DNA of 50,855 nucleotides from Deltaproteobacteria bacterium (lineage in GTDB: Bacteria > Desulfobacterota > Binatia > UBA9968): contig JACQUW010000100.1 in assembly GCA_016210115.1 (NCBI GenBank), positions 1 to 50,855 of the forward strand. The letters are read 5' to 3'. Positions 1 through 8,928 of this stretch are shown piece by piece. A program made the position numbers and the translations under genes. Within the stretch, counting starts at the first letter, position 1, and every line of letters starts with the position of its first letter. Below the pieces are notes generated by a model that did no database searches, was not told where the DNA came from, and saw only the letters and a program-made list of their open reading frames with translations.

Positions 1-21
1 AGATTTGCGAGAGACTCCATC

Positions 22-492
22 CTAAAACGGAACGTAAGGTTCCAATAAACCTTTGGGCAGCGGCAGCAGAAACCATTTTTCAAAAATCAGAAAGATGATG
101 ATGGGAAAAAGAAGGCTGACGGCTAGGGTGACAAACCAGACCTGACGTCCGGTCCACCAGATGTAAAATGACAAATAGAGGAACGAAGTGAGGTAAAAAC
201 CGACCGTCTCAACCATTGGCACGACAAGCGCCATTGGGAGAAGAACTGTAAGGACTGATAGCGCCTGCTTCCGGGTTAAAAAGGGTTTGAGAGATTGGTT
301 CTTCGCCGAAAGAAGGGCCTTGATGATGACTGAAAGACTCGAGACAGCAAGAAGGACAGCCAGCCAGAAGGGGAAAAATCCTCCCTTCGGGCCGATATCA
401 CCCCAGCCGATATCGAGGCGCATTGCCTCCCACGCGGTCACCCCGGAGAGGAGCAAAAGCGCGATGGCACATCCTATTTCTGCCCGCTGCAT
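22..492 (-). CDS. tctB: Tripartite tricarboxylate transporter small membrane subunit (TctB family)
   Basis: A 156-residue protein with four strongly hydrophobic segments (roughly residues 7-20, 40-60, 75-110 and 118-142), the size and topology of the small membrane subunit of TTT transporters. The GPKGGFFPFW stretch near residue 35 matches the family's GPG.FP motif, and the C-terminal LLPLPKG is also typical. The subunit works with TctA (large permease) and TctC (periplasmic receptor) in secondary uptake of carboxylates. It lies 42 nt downstream of tctC on the same strand. The expected tctA would follow beyond coordinate 1, outside the window. The substrate cannot be read from the sequence. 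Confidence 0.88.
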   Translation of the reverse strand: MQRAEIGCAIALLLLSGVTAWEAMRLDIGWGDIGPKGGFFPFWLAVLLAVSSLSVIIKALLSAKNQSLKPFLTRKQALSVLTVLLPMALVVPMVETVGFYLTSFLYLSFYIWWTGRQVWFVTLAVSLLFPIIIFLIFEKWFLLPLPKGLLEPYVPF

Positions 493-534
493 TTTCTAAG
501 ATCGCATCGACCGCCTTTGACGGGAGGCCTGTCA

Positions 535-1539
535 TTATTTGGTTAAGCGGGCAACTGCTTTTGCCCAGCCCGCTTTGGTCATGACCTCCACGTGGAGATC
601 GTTGTACCTTTCTACCCACTCGGCGAAATCATCGCCTTTAAGATACTTGGCGTCCAGAATATTTTTCTGCAGAAAATCCTGGAATTCTTTGAGATCGTAA
701 ACCTTCTTCATAAGAGCGGCATAATATTTTTGGGCCGCTTTCGGCATATCGGGCGGACCGAAAATTCCCCGCATCATCTGATACTGGATGTTATAACCCA
801 GCTCCTTCATCGTAGGCAGGTTTTTGAACTCCTTAGATTCAGTATGCCTGCTCTCCGCGAAGGTCGCTAAGGCGCGCAGTTTCGAGGGGTAATGAGGCAG
901 ACCTTCGCTGGGATTGTTCACCGACGCTTCAATGTGTTTGCCAACGAGGTTGGCTGCGACTGTGCCGCCGCCTTTAAATGGAACGTAACTAACAGGCTTA
1001 AGGCCAGCCCTCTGTTCAAAGAAAGTGAAAATCAGCTCGTCTTCCTGCTTAGAACCCGTGCCGCCAACTTTTGTGGAGCGCTTCTTGGCCGTCTTAACGA
1101 AATCCGCAACGCTCTTCCATGGGATGTCTCTATGGACCCATAAGAAGAAGTTGTCCAGGGCAAGAAGCGAGATGGGAGTAAAATCTTTGTAGTTAAAGGG
1201 GAGTTGCTGTGCGATGGGGGTCATCACGAAGCTCGAGAGGGTGATCATGATGGTCTGGTCGTCTCCCTTTTTTCCTTGAACGTATTGCATGGCTACAGCC
1301 CCGGCACCGCCCACTTTGTTGATCGGCACCAGTGGAACGGGCGCCAGATTGTGCTTATCTGCCAAACCTGAGATCAGACGGGCATACTTATCAGCGCCCC
1401 CTCCTTGCCCCGCCATAATAATAAACTCCACAGGTCTTGTTGGTTCCCATCCGTAGACGCTGATTGATGCTCCGAATAAAAACAACACAGCCAATCCTAA
1501 AGAAGCAGACGAAACCACTAGGACGGCCTTTGCTTTCAT
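535..1539 (-). CDS. tctC: Tripartite tricarboxylate transporter substrate-binding protein (TctC/BugT family)
   Basis: A 334-residue periplasmic receptor with an N-terminal signal peptide (basic MKAK followed by a hydrophobic run to about residue 28). The mature start WEPTRPVEFIIMAGQGGGADKYAR is the standard TctC opening, in which the Gly-rich loop contacts the carboxylate. Later blocks such as KVGGAGAVAMQYV and SYVPFKGGGTVAANLVGKHI are conserved in the family. The start is well supported: a strong AGGAGGG Shine-Dalgarno lies about 9 nt upstream (near 1550-1556). It is the first gene of a tctC-tctB pair. TctC families are heavily expanded in environmental bacteria, so the ligand (a tri- or dicarboxylate or aromatic acid) is unknown. 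Confidence 0.92.
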   Translation of the reverse strand: MKAKAVLVVSSASLGLAVLFLFGASISVYGWEPTRPVEFIIMAGQGGGADKYARLISGLADKHNLAPVPLVPINKVGGAGAVAMQYVQGKKGDDQTIMITLSSFVMTPIAQQLPFNYKDFTPISLLALDNFFLWVHRDIPWKSVADFVKTAKKRSTKVGGTGSKQEDELIFTFFEQRAGLKPVSYVPFKGGGTVAANLVGKHIEASVNNPSEGLPHYPSKLRALATFAESRHTESKEFKNLPTMKELGYNIQYQMMRGIFGPPDMPKAAQKYYAALMKKVYDLKEFQDFLQKNILDAKYLKGDDFAEWVERYNDLHVEVMTKAGWAKAVARLTK

Positions 1540-1816
1540 TGATTTACCCTCCTGTCTTTTTTACCTGCTAACCGAAGCGAGCAATCACGATGCCAGATGA
1601 GCCACGCAGCAGAAAAAGAAAGGCTTAGATGATAAACGAAAAATTCAGGAAGCGTCGATGTGCAAATTGTTTACACAAAAATAAGGGCGGGCGGACTTGA
1701 GGGTAAAGATAGTTCACACAGAAGCCGGTCGCCGTGCGATCAGCGCTGCGGCCGCGCCGACGGGCAGTGCGGGGTTCCCACAACGGTAAGAGTGCGGGTT
1801 AAGGTGAGCGCCGCGT

Positions 1817-3262
1817 TCACTCTGGCGTCCGTAGCGCGAGAAAGAGGCTGTTTTCCCCTCGGCGCACCAGAAACAGCAGGCTCTTATCCTTCGCCCGCTC
1901 GATGGCATTCTGGTAATCGGCTAAATTCCGAACAGGTTTGCGATCAACTTCCAAGATGATATCACCACGACGAAATCCCGCCTCGGCGGCAGGACTTGCG
2001 GGGTCCACCGATGAGATGATGACCCCATCAACCCGGTCCAGCCCCATGCCGCGCGCGATTTGTGGCGTGAGTTGCTGAACCGTTAGCCCGAAATCTTTTC
2101 CCTTCGATTTCGAAGCGACAACCTCTTCATCTCTCAACTCATGGATAGTTACTGAGATCGGCACCTCCTGTTTCTCGCGCAAAACTTTCAATTGGACCCT
2201 TTGGCCGACCTTCGTGCGCGCAACGAGAATGGGTAATTGACCGGCGTCCTTGATTTCTTTGCCGTCGTACTCGACGATAACATCTCCGACCGCAATGCCT
2301 GCCTTTTTGGCAGGACCATCCTCGACTACGCTGGCAACCAGCGCGCCGCGGCGCCGGTCCATGCCCAGCGAGGCTGCCAGTTCTGGCGTTACCGGCTGAA
2401 TCGCCACCCCCAGCCATCCTCGGGTAACCTTCCCTTTGCTCTTAAGCTCCGGAAGCAGCTCTTTGACTCGATTGATCGGTATGGCAAAACCAATCCCCAT
2501 GTTGCCTCCGCTCCGGCTGAAAATAGCGGTATTGATTCCGACCACTTCGCCACGCATGTTGATGAGCGGCCCGCCCGAGTTTCCCGGATTGATCGAAGCG
2601 TCGGTCTGAATGAAATCGTCATACGGGCCGGCGCCGATCCTCCTACCCTTGGCGCTGATAATCCCGGCAGTGATCGTGTTGTCGAGGCCGAAGGGACTCC
2701 CCAGCGCCACGACCCATTCGCCAACCTCGAGGCGATCGGAATCACCCAGAGTAGCCGCCGGCAAATCCCCTTTGACATCGATCTTGACGACGGCGATATC
2801 AGTCTTAGGATCTCTGCCGATCACCTTGCCTTGAAATTCTCTCTGATCCTGGAGCTTCACTGTGATCTTTTCGGCATTTTCAACCACATGGTGGTTCGTG
2901 AGAACGGTCCCATCGCGCTCAATGATGACGCCGGAGCCCAAGCCGCGCTGGCGAAAGGGACCCTCGAAAGGCTCTCCGAAAAACTTTCTCCAAAATTCAG
3001 CAGCAGGATCATCCTCTCCAAAAGGCGCGGGAGGATTCTGGCCCCGTGTGATTACCTGGGTCGATGAGATATTCACCACAATGGGCGCCAGCTTCTGGGC
3101 CAACGGGACAAAGCTGGGAAGCGCGGCCTGAGCGCGTCCGCCTCTATCCTGGTCCGGCGCGGGCTCCGGAGGCAGGCTGACTCCGACACCTGTCAGGATA
3201 GAAGCCAAGATAATCGCTGCAATGATTAAGGTTCCCGAAATTTTGTCAAAAATCCTTTTCAT
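1817..3262 (-). CDS. degP: Do/DegQ-type periplasmic serine endoprotease with two PDZ domains
   Basis: A 481-residue HtrA/Do-family protease, the usual size for DegP/DegQ/MucD. An N-terminal hydrophobic segment (residues 10-30) acts as signal peptide or anchor. The trypsin-like domain shows the full triad: His125 in LTNHHVV, Asp155 in KTDIAVVKID and Ser229 in NPGNSGGPL. Two PDZ domains follow, at about residues 280-370 and 390-475, each with a carboxylate-binding GLGV-like segment (WLGVAIQPV, FGLTVQQL). It should degrade or refold damaged envelope proteins. It is a single gene. An AAAGGCGG ribosome site precedes the ATG by about 10 nt. The exact orthologue (DegP, DegQ or MucD) is not decided by sequence alone. 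Confidence 0.95.
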   Translation of the reverse strand: MKRIFDKISGTLIIAAIILASILTGVGVSLPPEPAPDQDRGGRAQAALPSFVPLAQKLAPIVVNISSTQVITRGQNPPAPFGEDDPAAEFWRKFFGEPFEGPFRQRGLGSGVIIERDGTVLTNHHVVENAEKITVKLQDQREFQGKVIGRDPKTDIAVVKIDVKGDLPAATLGDSDRLEVGEWVVALGSPFGLDNTITAGIISAKGRRIGAGPYDDFIQTDASINPGNSGGPLINMRGEVVGINTAIFSRSGGNMGIGFAIPINRVKELLPELKSKGKVTRGWLGVAIQPVTPELAASLGMDRRRGALVASVVEDGPAKKAGIAVGDVIVEYDGKEIKDAGQLPILVARTKVGQRVQLKVLREKQEVPISVTIHELRDEEVVASKSKGKDFGLTVQQLTPQIARGMGLDRVDGVIISSVDPASPAAEAGFRRGDIILEVDRKPVRNLADYQNAIERAKDKSLLFLVRRGENSLFLALRTPE

Positions 3263-3902
3263 TTCGGTTATCCGCCTTTAGTGAGTAAGACGCTCAGCGA
3301 AGAATTTGGTTTACCGAAGCTGCTATTATTAACGGTCTCAGAATTGATGACATGAATCTTAAAATCTCTCCTCACCCCTCTTTTCCAAAGGTTTCCAAAG
3401 AGGGGAACTCCTCCCTTTGGCAAAGGGAGGTCGGGAGGGATTTTTAAGAAGATGTACACACTATTATAAAACCCTTGATAACTCGTCCAAGCAGTCGCAT
3501 CTAATAAGGATTTACGAGGCAATTCGTATGCCAATGTTCTTTTCCGTTGAAAAAGGACGCTTGCCGTTAGCGGTGGGGTTGAAGGCCGCAAGCCTGTGTG
3601 CACATAGATTACATGCGTGCGCGGTTTGGCCGGACGTAAATGATTCACACAGGTCACGAGTAAATGCCTGAGGGAAGTTGCCTACAAAACAATCAAAGTC
3701 ACCGAACCGACCGGCGCTTCAAGCCAGCGTGGGGCGGGCAACGACGCGAGCGTTTGCTGTAATCCCGTGAGCACGAAGAACAGCGGCACAAAAACGTGAG
3801 AAAGAGGAGAGACAGGCTTTAAACCACATGACTGAACGGACTGACAGTATTTCCTCACGGCATTTAGTTGCTATATTAAAAGTGGGGCAAGGGACGTGAA
3901 TT
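3263..3902. other. Intergenic region without a recognised gene, holding a palindromic repeat
   Basis: This 640-bp gap separates two divergently read genes, the Do protease (minus) and the GH15 protein (plus). No open frame here has a convincing start or composition. The only clear structure is the nested palindrome at 3361-3444. The remaining sequence, 3450-3890, should carry the GH15 promoter. A TATATT at about 3872 is a possible -10, but no good -35 is spaced correctly upstream. Confidence 0.6.
3361..3444. repeat. Nested palindromic element (outer stem enclosing two hairpins)
   Basis: Three dyads are nested. The outer arms AAAATCTCTCC (3361-3371) and GGAGGGATTTT (3434-3444) pair at 10 of 11 positions. 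Inside lie CCCCTCTTT/AAAGAGGGG (3375-3383 and 3397-3405) and a near loop-less CCTCCCTTTG/CAAAGGGAGG (3410-3419 and 3421-3430). Folded, it would form a three-way junction. It resembles the interspersed palindromic repeats seen in many environmental genomes (REP/BIME or MITE-like). No coding capacity. Confidence 0.75.
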
Positions 3903-5693
3903 ATGGCGTCACTTATTGAAGACTACGCCATGATCGGGGATTGCCATACCGCCGCTCTGGTGGGACGCGACGGTTCCATTGATTGGCTATGCTTTCCACG
4001 ATTTGATTCCGGAGCCTGTTTTGCAGCGCTGTTGGGAAAAGAAGATCACGGTCGCTGGCTCATCAGCCCGGCAAATAAGATCCTGCGCACCCGCCGCCGC
4101 TATCGTGAAGGCACGCTCGTCCTTGAAACCGATTATGAGACCGAAGACGGCGCCGTAACTCTGATCGATTGCATGCCGCTGCGCAATCAAGCGCCCGATC
4201 TGGTTCGCATGATCGTCGGAAAGCGGGGAAGGGTCCCCATGCGTATGCAGCTCATCATTCGCTTCGACTACGGCGCGATCGTTCCCTGGGTTCGCCGCAT
4301 AGAGGGCGGCTTGCGGGCGGTCGCCGGTCCCGATACGTTGGTCTTTCAGGCCGCAGTCCCGCTTCGAAACGAGAATTTTAGAACAGAAGCCGAATTTGCC
4401 GTTTCGGAAGGCGATCGGGTTCCTTTTACTCTGACCTGGCATCCTTCGCATGAGCCAAGCCGTCCAGCTATTGACCCGGAGGACGTAATATCTGAGACCG
4501 AGAAGTGGTGGCAGGAATGGTCGAGCCGCTGCACTTATGATGGACCGTGGCGCGACGCCGTCGTACGATCGCTGATCACACTCAAAGCGCTGACCTATGC
4601 CCCAACCGGCGGCATTGTCGCCGCTCCGACGACTTCGGTTCCCGAGCGCCTCGGCGGCATGAGAAACTGGGACTACCGCTACTGCTGGCTGCGCGATGCG
4701 ACCTTTACTCTTTACGCTTTTATGCTGGGCGGCTACACGCAGGAAGCTTTGGCGTGGCGGGAGTGGCTTCTCCGCGCAGTAGCCGGGAAGCCATCCCAGA
4801 TCAGTATTATGTACGGGTTGGCGGGAGAGCGCAGGCTTCCGGAGCTGGAACTCCGTTGGTTGCCGGGCTATGAGAGCTCTTCGCCGGTTCGGATCGGCAA
4901 CGCGGCTCATCAACAGTACCAGCTCGATGTCTACGGCGAAGTCATGGACGCGATGCATCTGGCCCGCCGAGCGGGTCTGGAGCCGGATGAAAATGCCTGG
5001 CGAGTCCAGCGCGCTCTTGTTGCATTCCTGGAGTCCGCGTGGACCGAGCCGGATGAAGGGATCTGGGAGGTGCGCGGTCCCCGACGTCATTTCACCCATT
5101 CGAAGATCATGGCGTGGGTGGCCGTAGACCGTACGGTGAAGGCAATCGAGCGCTTTGGCCTGGAGGGTCCCGGCGAACGTTGGCGCAAGCTCTGTTCGGA
5201 AATTAAAGACGAGGTCTGCAGCAAAGGCTTCGACCCGGAGCGAAACACGTTCGTGCAGTACTACGGCGGAAATGAGCTTGATGCCAGCCTTTTGATGATA
5301 CCCCTGGTCGGCTTTCTGCCGCCAAACGATCCCCGGGTGCGCGGCACAGTAGAGGCGATCGAGGCTGAGTTGGTGGGTGACGGATTGGTCTCCCGATACT
5401 CTACGAAAGAAGAGGTCGACGGGCTGCCTCCCGGCGAGGGCTGTTTTCTCGCGTGCAGCTTCTGGCTGGCCGACAATTTCGTGATGCTCGGTCGCAGAGA
5501 CGACGCGCTTAGATTGTTTGAACGGCTTCTCTCGCTGCGCAATGACGTCGGCCTCTTATCAGAGCAGTATCACCCTGCCAAGCTCCGGTTTTTAGGCAAT
5601 TTTCCTCAGGCGTTTTCCCACGTCTCATTGATCAACACGGCATGTAATTTGTCCCGCGATGTTGGCCCGGCAGAAGACCGGCAGCGGAGCTGA
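3903..5693 (+). CDS. Glycoside hydrolase family 15 protein (glucoamylase/trehalase-like)
   Basis: A 596-residue intracellular GH15-type protein without a signal peptide. The N-terminal opening (LIEDYAMIGDCHTAALVGRDGSIDWLCFPRFDS, residues 4-36) is the conserved start of the domain preceding the (alpha/alpha)6 barrel. The barrel begins near residue 215 and carries the family block GGMRNWDYRYCWLRDATFT at about 250-270. The C-terminal SEQYHP motif (about residue 553) holds the probable catalytic base Glu, followed by GNFPQAFSHVSLI. Relatives hydrolyse alpha-glucosidic bonds in maltodextrins, glucan or trehalose, with inversion. A GGGA ribosome site sits 9 nt before the ATG. Substrate is open: some actinobacterial members of this subgroup are trehalases. 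Confidence 0.92.
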   Translation: MASLIEDYAMIGDCHTAALVGRDGSIDWLCFPRFDSGACFAALLGKEDHGRWLISPANKILRTRRRYREGTLVLETDYETEDGAVTLIDCMPLRNQAPDLVRMIVGKRGRVPMRMQLIIRFDYGAIVPWVRRIEGGLRAVAGPDTLVFQAAVPLRNENFRTEAEFAVSEGDRVPFTLTWHPSHEPSRPAIDPEDVISETEKWWQEWSSRCTYDGPWRDAVVRSLITLKALTYAPTGGIVAAPTTSVPERLGGMRNWDYRYCWLRDATFTLYAFMLGGYTQEALAWREWLLRAVAGKPSQISIMYGLAGERRLPELELRWLPGYESSSPVRIGNAAHQQYQLDVYGEVMDAMHLARRAGLEPDENAWRVQRALVAFLESAWTEPDEGIWEVRGPRRHFTHSKIMAWVAVDRTVKAIERFGLEGPGERWRKLCSEIKDEVCSKGFDPERNTFVQYYGGNELDASLLMIPLVGFLPPNDPRVRGTVEAIEAELVGDGLVSRYSTKEEVDGLPPGEGCFLACSFWLADNFVMLGRRDDALRLFERLLSLRNDVGLLSEQYHPAKLRFLGNFPQAFSHVSLINTACNLSRDVGPAEDRQRS

Positions 5694-5800
5694 ATGAGTA
5701 GGGTTCCGGTCCATCATCATCGCCTCGTCGGTATCTTGAAAAATTTGGCTTGACGACAGGAAATTTCCACAATTCCTCCAGCGCACAAGGCAAAACCCTA

Positions 5801-5819
5801 CAGTGAGATACTGTCACTG
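5801..5819. promoter_or_regulatory. Inverted repeat upstream of the site-2 protease gene
   Basis: CAGTGA (5801-5806) and TCACTG (5814-5819) form a perfect 6-bp dyad around a 7-bp centre, in the gap between the GH15 gene and the protease gene. It could be an operator or a small hairpin. No -10/-35 pair was convincing near it, so function is unassigned. Confidence 0.25.
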
Positions 5820-5976
5820 CCTAAAATCCACTCCGGCGGTCCTACGGCTTATCCGAATAAAACCCGACGGCAATAACCGCTAGCCTGAAAATCGAGCCGC
5901 CGGCATGAAGGGCTTCCAACTCGCAGAATTGCAGAGCTGGCATGGGAGTTGCTCTCTTATAGGCCTAGGCGGACCC

Positions 5977-7128
5977 ATGAAAACAGATGTGCAAAGCGCT
6001 GCAAGAAGAGGCAGAAGGAGCATCAAGCTCTTCAAAGTAAGAGGGATCCAAATCAACCTCGATTTTTCGTGGTTTATAGTTTTTGCTCTGGTCCTCTGGA
6101 GTCTTTCGGCGGGATACCTTCCGCACGTGTTTCCGGGCTCGAGCCGCCCGATCTACTGGACGGCAGGTCTCTTTGCAACGCTGCTGTTCTTTTTCTCCAT
6201 CATCGCCCATGAGCTTTGCCACTCCATGATGGCATTACGCCTGGGCATCAAGATACCTGAAATCAATCTCTTTATTTTTGGCGGTGTGGCTCGCCTTTCG
6301 GAAGAAGCCGCGAACCCGAAGGACGAATTCAAGATTGCCGCGGTCGGGCCATTGTCCAGTTTCGCCTTAGCGGCGGTCTTTTGGGGAATTCGGAATGTCG
6401 TAGAAGCCGGTCCGGCAATCATCGTCGAAGTTTTTGGCTATCTGGCGTGGGCAAATTTTGCGCTCGCAGTGTTCAATCTTATACCAGGATTCCCGCTCGA
6501 TGGCGGACGAATCTTCAGGGCGCTGTGGTGGTGGAAGAGTGGCTCTATGGCGCGCGCGACGAAGATTGCGTCCGATATCGGGAAAGGATTTGCCATCGCG
6601 CTGATGGTTCTGGGCGGACTACAGATGTTATCAGGGGCTGTCATCGGCGGGGTGTGGCTGATCTTCATCGGAATGTTTTTGAAAGGGATGGCTGAAGTCA
6701 GTTACCAGGAGATAGCGATTAGACAATCCCTGGAGGGTATGCGGGTTCGGGACATCATGATCAAAGACGTTGTTACCGCCCCGTCCGATCTGCCGCTCAA
6801 GCGGCTTATCTCCGACTACTTTCTGCGCTACGGCTTCCGAGGTTTCCCGGTAACGGACGACGGAAGGGTCTTGGGTTTGGTGTCGCTTGGCAACATAAAG
6901 GATCTTTCTGAGGAGGAGCAACGGACCAAGACGGTGGGACAAGCGATGACGCCTGTTACACCGGAGTTGATCATTCCACCCGAAACACAGGTCACTGAGG
7001 CTCTCAAGCAGATGGCGCAGGAAAACACGGGAAGGCTTTTGGTCATGGATAAAGACCGAATGATTGGAATGATCACGCAAACGGGCCTGCTCCGTCTGTT
7101 GGAGATGAAACGCGCTTTGGAGACCTAA
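5977..7128 (+). CDS. Site-2 protease family (M50) membrane metalloprotease with C-terminal CBS pair
   Basis: The 383-residue product has a membrane-embedded M50 metalloprotease domain followed by a CBS pair. The zinc site is visible as HELCHS (HExxH) near residue 75, with the third ligand region NLIPGFPLDGGRIFRAL (N-x2-P-x4-DGG) near residue 165. Six hydrophobic segments span residues 25-220. Two CBS motifs (MRVRDIMIKDVVTAP and VGQAMTPVTPEL) occupy about 255-375 and probably bind adenosyl nucleotides. Such proteases cut transmembrane substrates in regulated proteolysis. An in-frame start at 5905 would add 24 non-conserved residues; ATG 5977 fits the family better. The neighbouring substrate is not evident. 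Confidence 0.92.
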   Translation: MKTDVQSAARRGRRSIKLFKVRGIQINLDFSWFIVFALVLWSLSAGYLPHVFPGSSRPIYWTAGLFATLLFFFSIIAHELCHSMMALRLGIKIPEINLFIFGGVARLSEEAANPKDEFKIAAVGPLSSFALAAVFWGIRNVVEAGPAIIVEVFGYLAWANFALAVFNLIPGFPLDGGRIFRALWWWKSGSMARATKIASDIGKGFAIALMVLGGLQMLSGAVIGGVWLIFIGMFLKGMAEVSYQEIAIRQSLEGMRVRDIMIKDVVTAPSDLPLKRLISDYFLRYGFRGFPVTDDGRVLGLVSLGNIKDLSEEEQRTKTVGQAMTPVTPELIIPPETQVTEALKQMAQENTGRLLVMDKDRMIGMITQTGLLRLLEMKRALET

Positions 7129-7321
7129 GGATTTCTGCGCGTGAATGCAGGCTTCTTGCAGCCAGCTCTCAGCATTGCAGGGAATACCCTTCAGGTTAGT
7201 TCCTGACCTTATATCCTCTAGTTGCGGTTTAGACCTCAAAGACTTAAGCGTTTTTGTCTCGGCTTCTGGCATAAGGATTGCGGACTCGCGTTCGATTGGG
7301 GTGAGCTTATAAGGAGAGGAG

Positions 7322-7447
7322 ATGAGTTCGCAGTCCGGTGCCTGGTATCCAGGCGCCAGCCCTAGTCGTTCGGGGAGAGGAGGATCCCCTGGTTCCTCAA
7401 TCCTGGGCGGACGGCGCAGCCCACACGTTAAATTATTCGGCGCCTGA
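7322..7447 (+). CDS. Possible small ORF, 41 residues, Gly/Ser-rich, strong ribosome binding site
   Basis: A short frame not supported by homology that I recognise. It is preceded directly by AAGGAGAGGAG (7311-7321), one of the strongest ribosome binding sequences in the window, 5 nt from the ATG when AAGGAG is used. The peptide begins MSSQSGAWYPGASPSRSG, is rich in Gly, Ser and Arg, has no membrane segment, and ends in HVKLFGA. It ends 39 nt before the unknown 461-residue protein and could be its translational leader or a real small protein. Its composition is also compatible with chance GC-rich sequence, so only moderate support. Confidence 0.4.
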   Translation: MSSQSGAWYPGASPSRSGRGGSPGSSILGGRRSPHVKLFGA

Positions 7448-7486
7448 TGAATTCACGGCGGCGATACGAGGCTTTCTGGAGCTCTA

Positions 7487-8872
7487 ATGGCTGACTCAAA
7501 CGGCGCTTCATATCTCGCCGACTTTGATTCGGCGACGGCCATGTTGCGGGCTCTTTCGAACTACCTTCGCGGGGCGGATTTTCCGCTTCTCGGAGCGATG
7601 CCGAGGACGAGAGCTCCGTTGATGAAAATTGCCGCCAGCGTTGTGAATCAAATGCCGAAAACACTGCGCGAGCAGGTCTATATCTGGAGCGGAAGGCTCG
7701 AAGCCATCAGCCCGCGAAAACTTCGCGACGTCAACACGGCTCAGATTGCTGAATGGGTAACGAGAGTATACCCGAACCGCCGCTACCCGGCTGTGGCCGT
7801 CGGCTCTTCGAACGGGGCCGCAGTGCATCTCTGGGCGGCCCTGGGCATTCCGTGGTTGCCGCAAACGTTTCTGATTCCGGTTGCCCGTACGGGGGTCCAT
7901 CCCGATGAGCCTGTCGATGACGCCAATTGGGCCAGGCAACCTGCGGAGATCTTGCTGGAGCGCAATCCGGACATTCAGCTTCATCACATGAACGATCCCA
8001 ATCAAGATCGTTTGATGATTCAACGCATGAGCTACTTCCGAATCAAGCAGCGGAGAGTTACCGTCCAGCCACGAGAGTTTTATCAGCGCGGCGCTGGAGC
8101 CGGGAGGCACAATCTTTGTTGTGGAATGCCGGATTCAGTGGCCCACGACCCGATTTGGCCCCCGCCCGTTGGAGGCGCTACGGTTAACGAATACCTGAGC
8201 GGCGGCAAGCGCGTCGAAGAGTACCTGGCGCGCTATGGCTCGCACCGTCGCCGATGGCTGCCGCCTGAACCTGATGGAGAAAGCCCGGAGGCCGAGTGGG
8301 GATTCGAGCCTGCGCTCCGGGAGGATCTGATCTCGTTCGCAGACCGCAACGGCTTTCGGGTAAGGCGAATTCTTTTCGACGATCCCGAGCAGATGAGTCC
8401 TCTGGTCGCGGACCTTTATGCCTGGTGGAACAGGAAGGATATTACCGACGAACGGCTGCTCGTGGACTCTTTCATTCTCATGGAGCCCTTCTGGACGGCT
8501 CGCACCGGCTCGATCCCGTTTTGGATGATGTTCAACAAAGAGCCATCCGCGAGCGCGCTTCACAATTACCTCCGGGAACGGGATGCGATGGATGAAATCT
8601 ATCTCATGCTCTTTTCTCATGGCGTAGACTCGGTCGGCCTCGTCCCTATCGATCAATGGCGCCGGATTCTCAAGGTCGCGCGAAAGAAGAGTGCCTTTAT
8701 AGGCGTGGACGAAAGAGCTTACCCGCGCGACTTCGCGGTGTTTGTCCGTTACCACGCCGACCTGCCGCGCAAAATAGCGGCGCGTTATCCTTTGCCCGCT
8801 CCGCTTTCGCTCCGAGAGTTGGACGAGTTCGTCAATGAGACGTCGGGACGTTACCAGGTGGAATGGCAGTAA
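7487..8872 (+). CDS. Conserved-looking protein of unknown family, 461 residues, with a GxSxG motif
   Basis: I do not recognise this family. The product is soluble: no signal peptide and no membrane segment. Residues 103-112 read AVAVGSSNGA, a hydrophobic strand running into G-S-S-N-G, which fits the nucleophile elbow GxSxG of alpha/beta hydrolases. A later PIDQ/GVDERAYPRDFAVF region and several His (HHMND near 168) could supply the other residues, but no triad is proven. The rest is rich in Arg, Trp and Pro with many acidic-basic segments typical of a globular enzyme. The ATG has a GGAG site 6 nt upstream. It is followed after 56 nt by the DksA-BON gene, suggesting co-transcription. Confidence 0.8.
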   Translation: MADSNGASYLADFDSATAMLRALSNYLRGADFPLLGAMPRTRAPLMKIAASVVNQMPKTLREQVYIWSGRLEAISPRKLRDVNTAQIAEWVTRVYPNRRYPAVAVGSSNGAAVHLWAALGIPWLPQTFLIPVARTGVHPDEPVDDANWARQPAEILLERNPDIQLHHMNDPNQDRLMIQRMSYFRIKQRRVTVQPREFYQRGAGAGRHNLCCGMPDSVAHDPIWPPPVGGATVNEYLSGGKRVEEYLARYGSHRRRWLPPEPDGESPEAEWGFEPALREDLISFADRNGFRVRRILFDDPEQMSPLVADLYAWWNRKDITDERLLVDSFILMEPFWTARTGSIPFWMMFNKEPSASALHNYLRERDAMDEIYLMLFSHGVDSVGLVPIDQWRRILKVARKKSAFIGVDERAYPRDFAVFVRYHADLPRKIAARYPLPAPLSLRELDEFVNETSGRYQVEWQ

Positions 8873-8928
8873 GTGAGCGCGACAGCGGAGCATGCAAAAG
8901 AGGTGAGAAAGGAAGAAAGGGGCGGAAA

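Noticed and set aside
3987..5099. Minus-strand frame of 370 codons over the GH15 gene
   Set aside because: Antisense to a full-length GH15 protein with catalytic motifs; no independent support.
7322..8872. RiPP biosynthetic cluster from the 41-residue peptide and the unknown protein
   Set aside because: The unknown protein has no radical SAM, YcaO, lanthipeptide or ATP-grasp motif, and no peptidase/transporter is nearby. A SILGG in the peptide is too weak as a leader-cleavage site.
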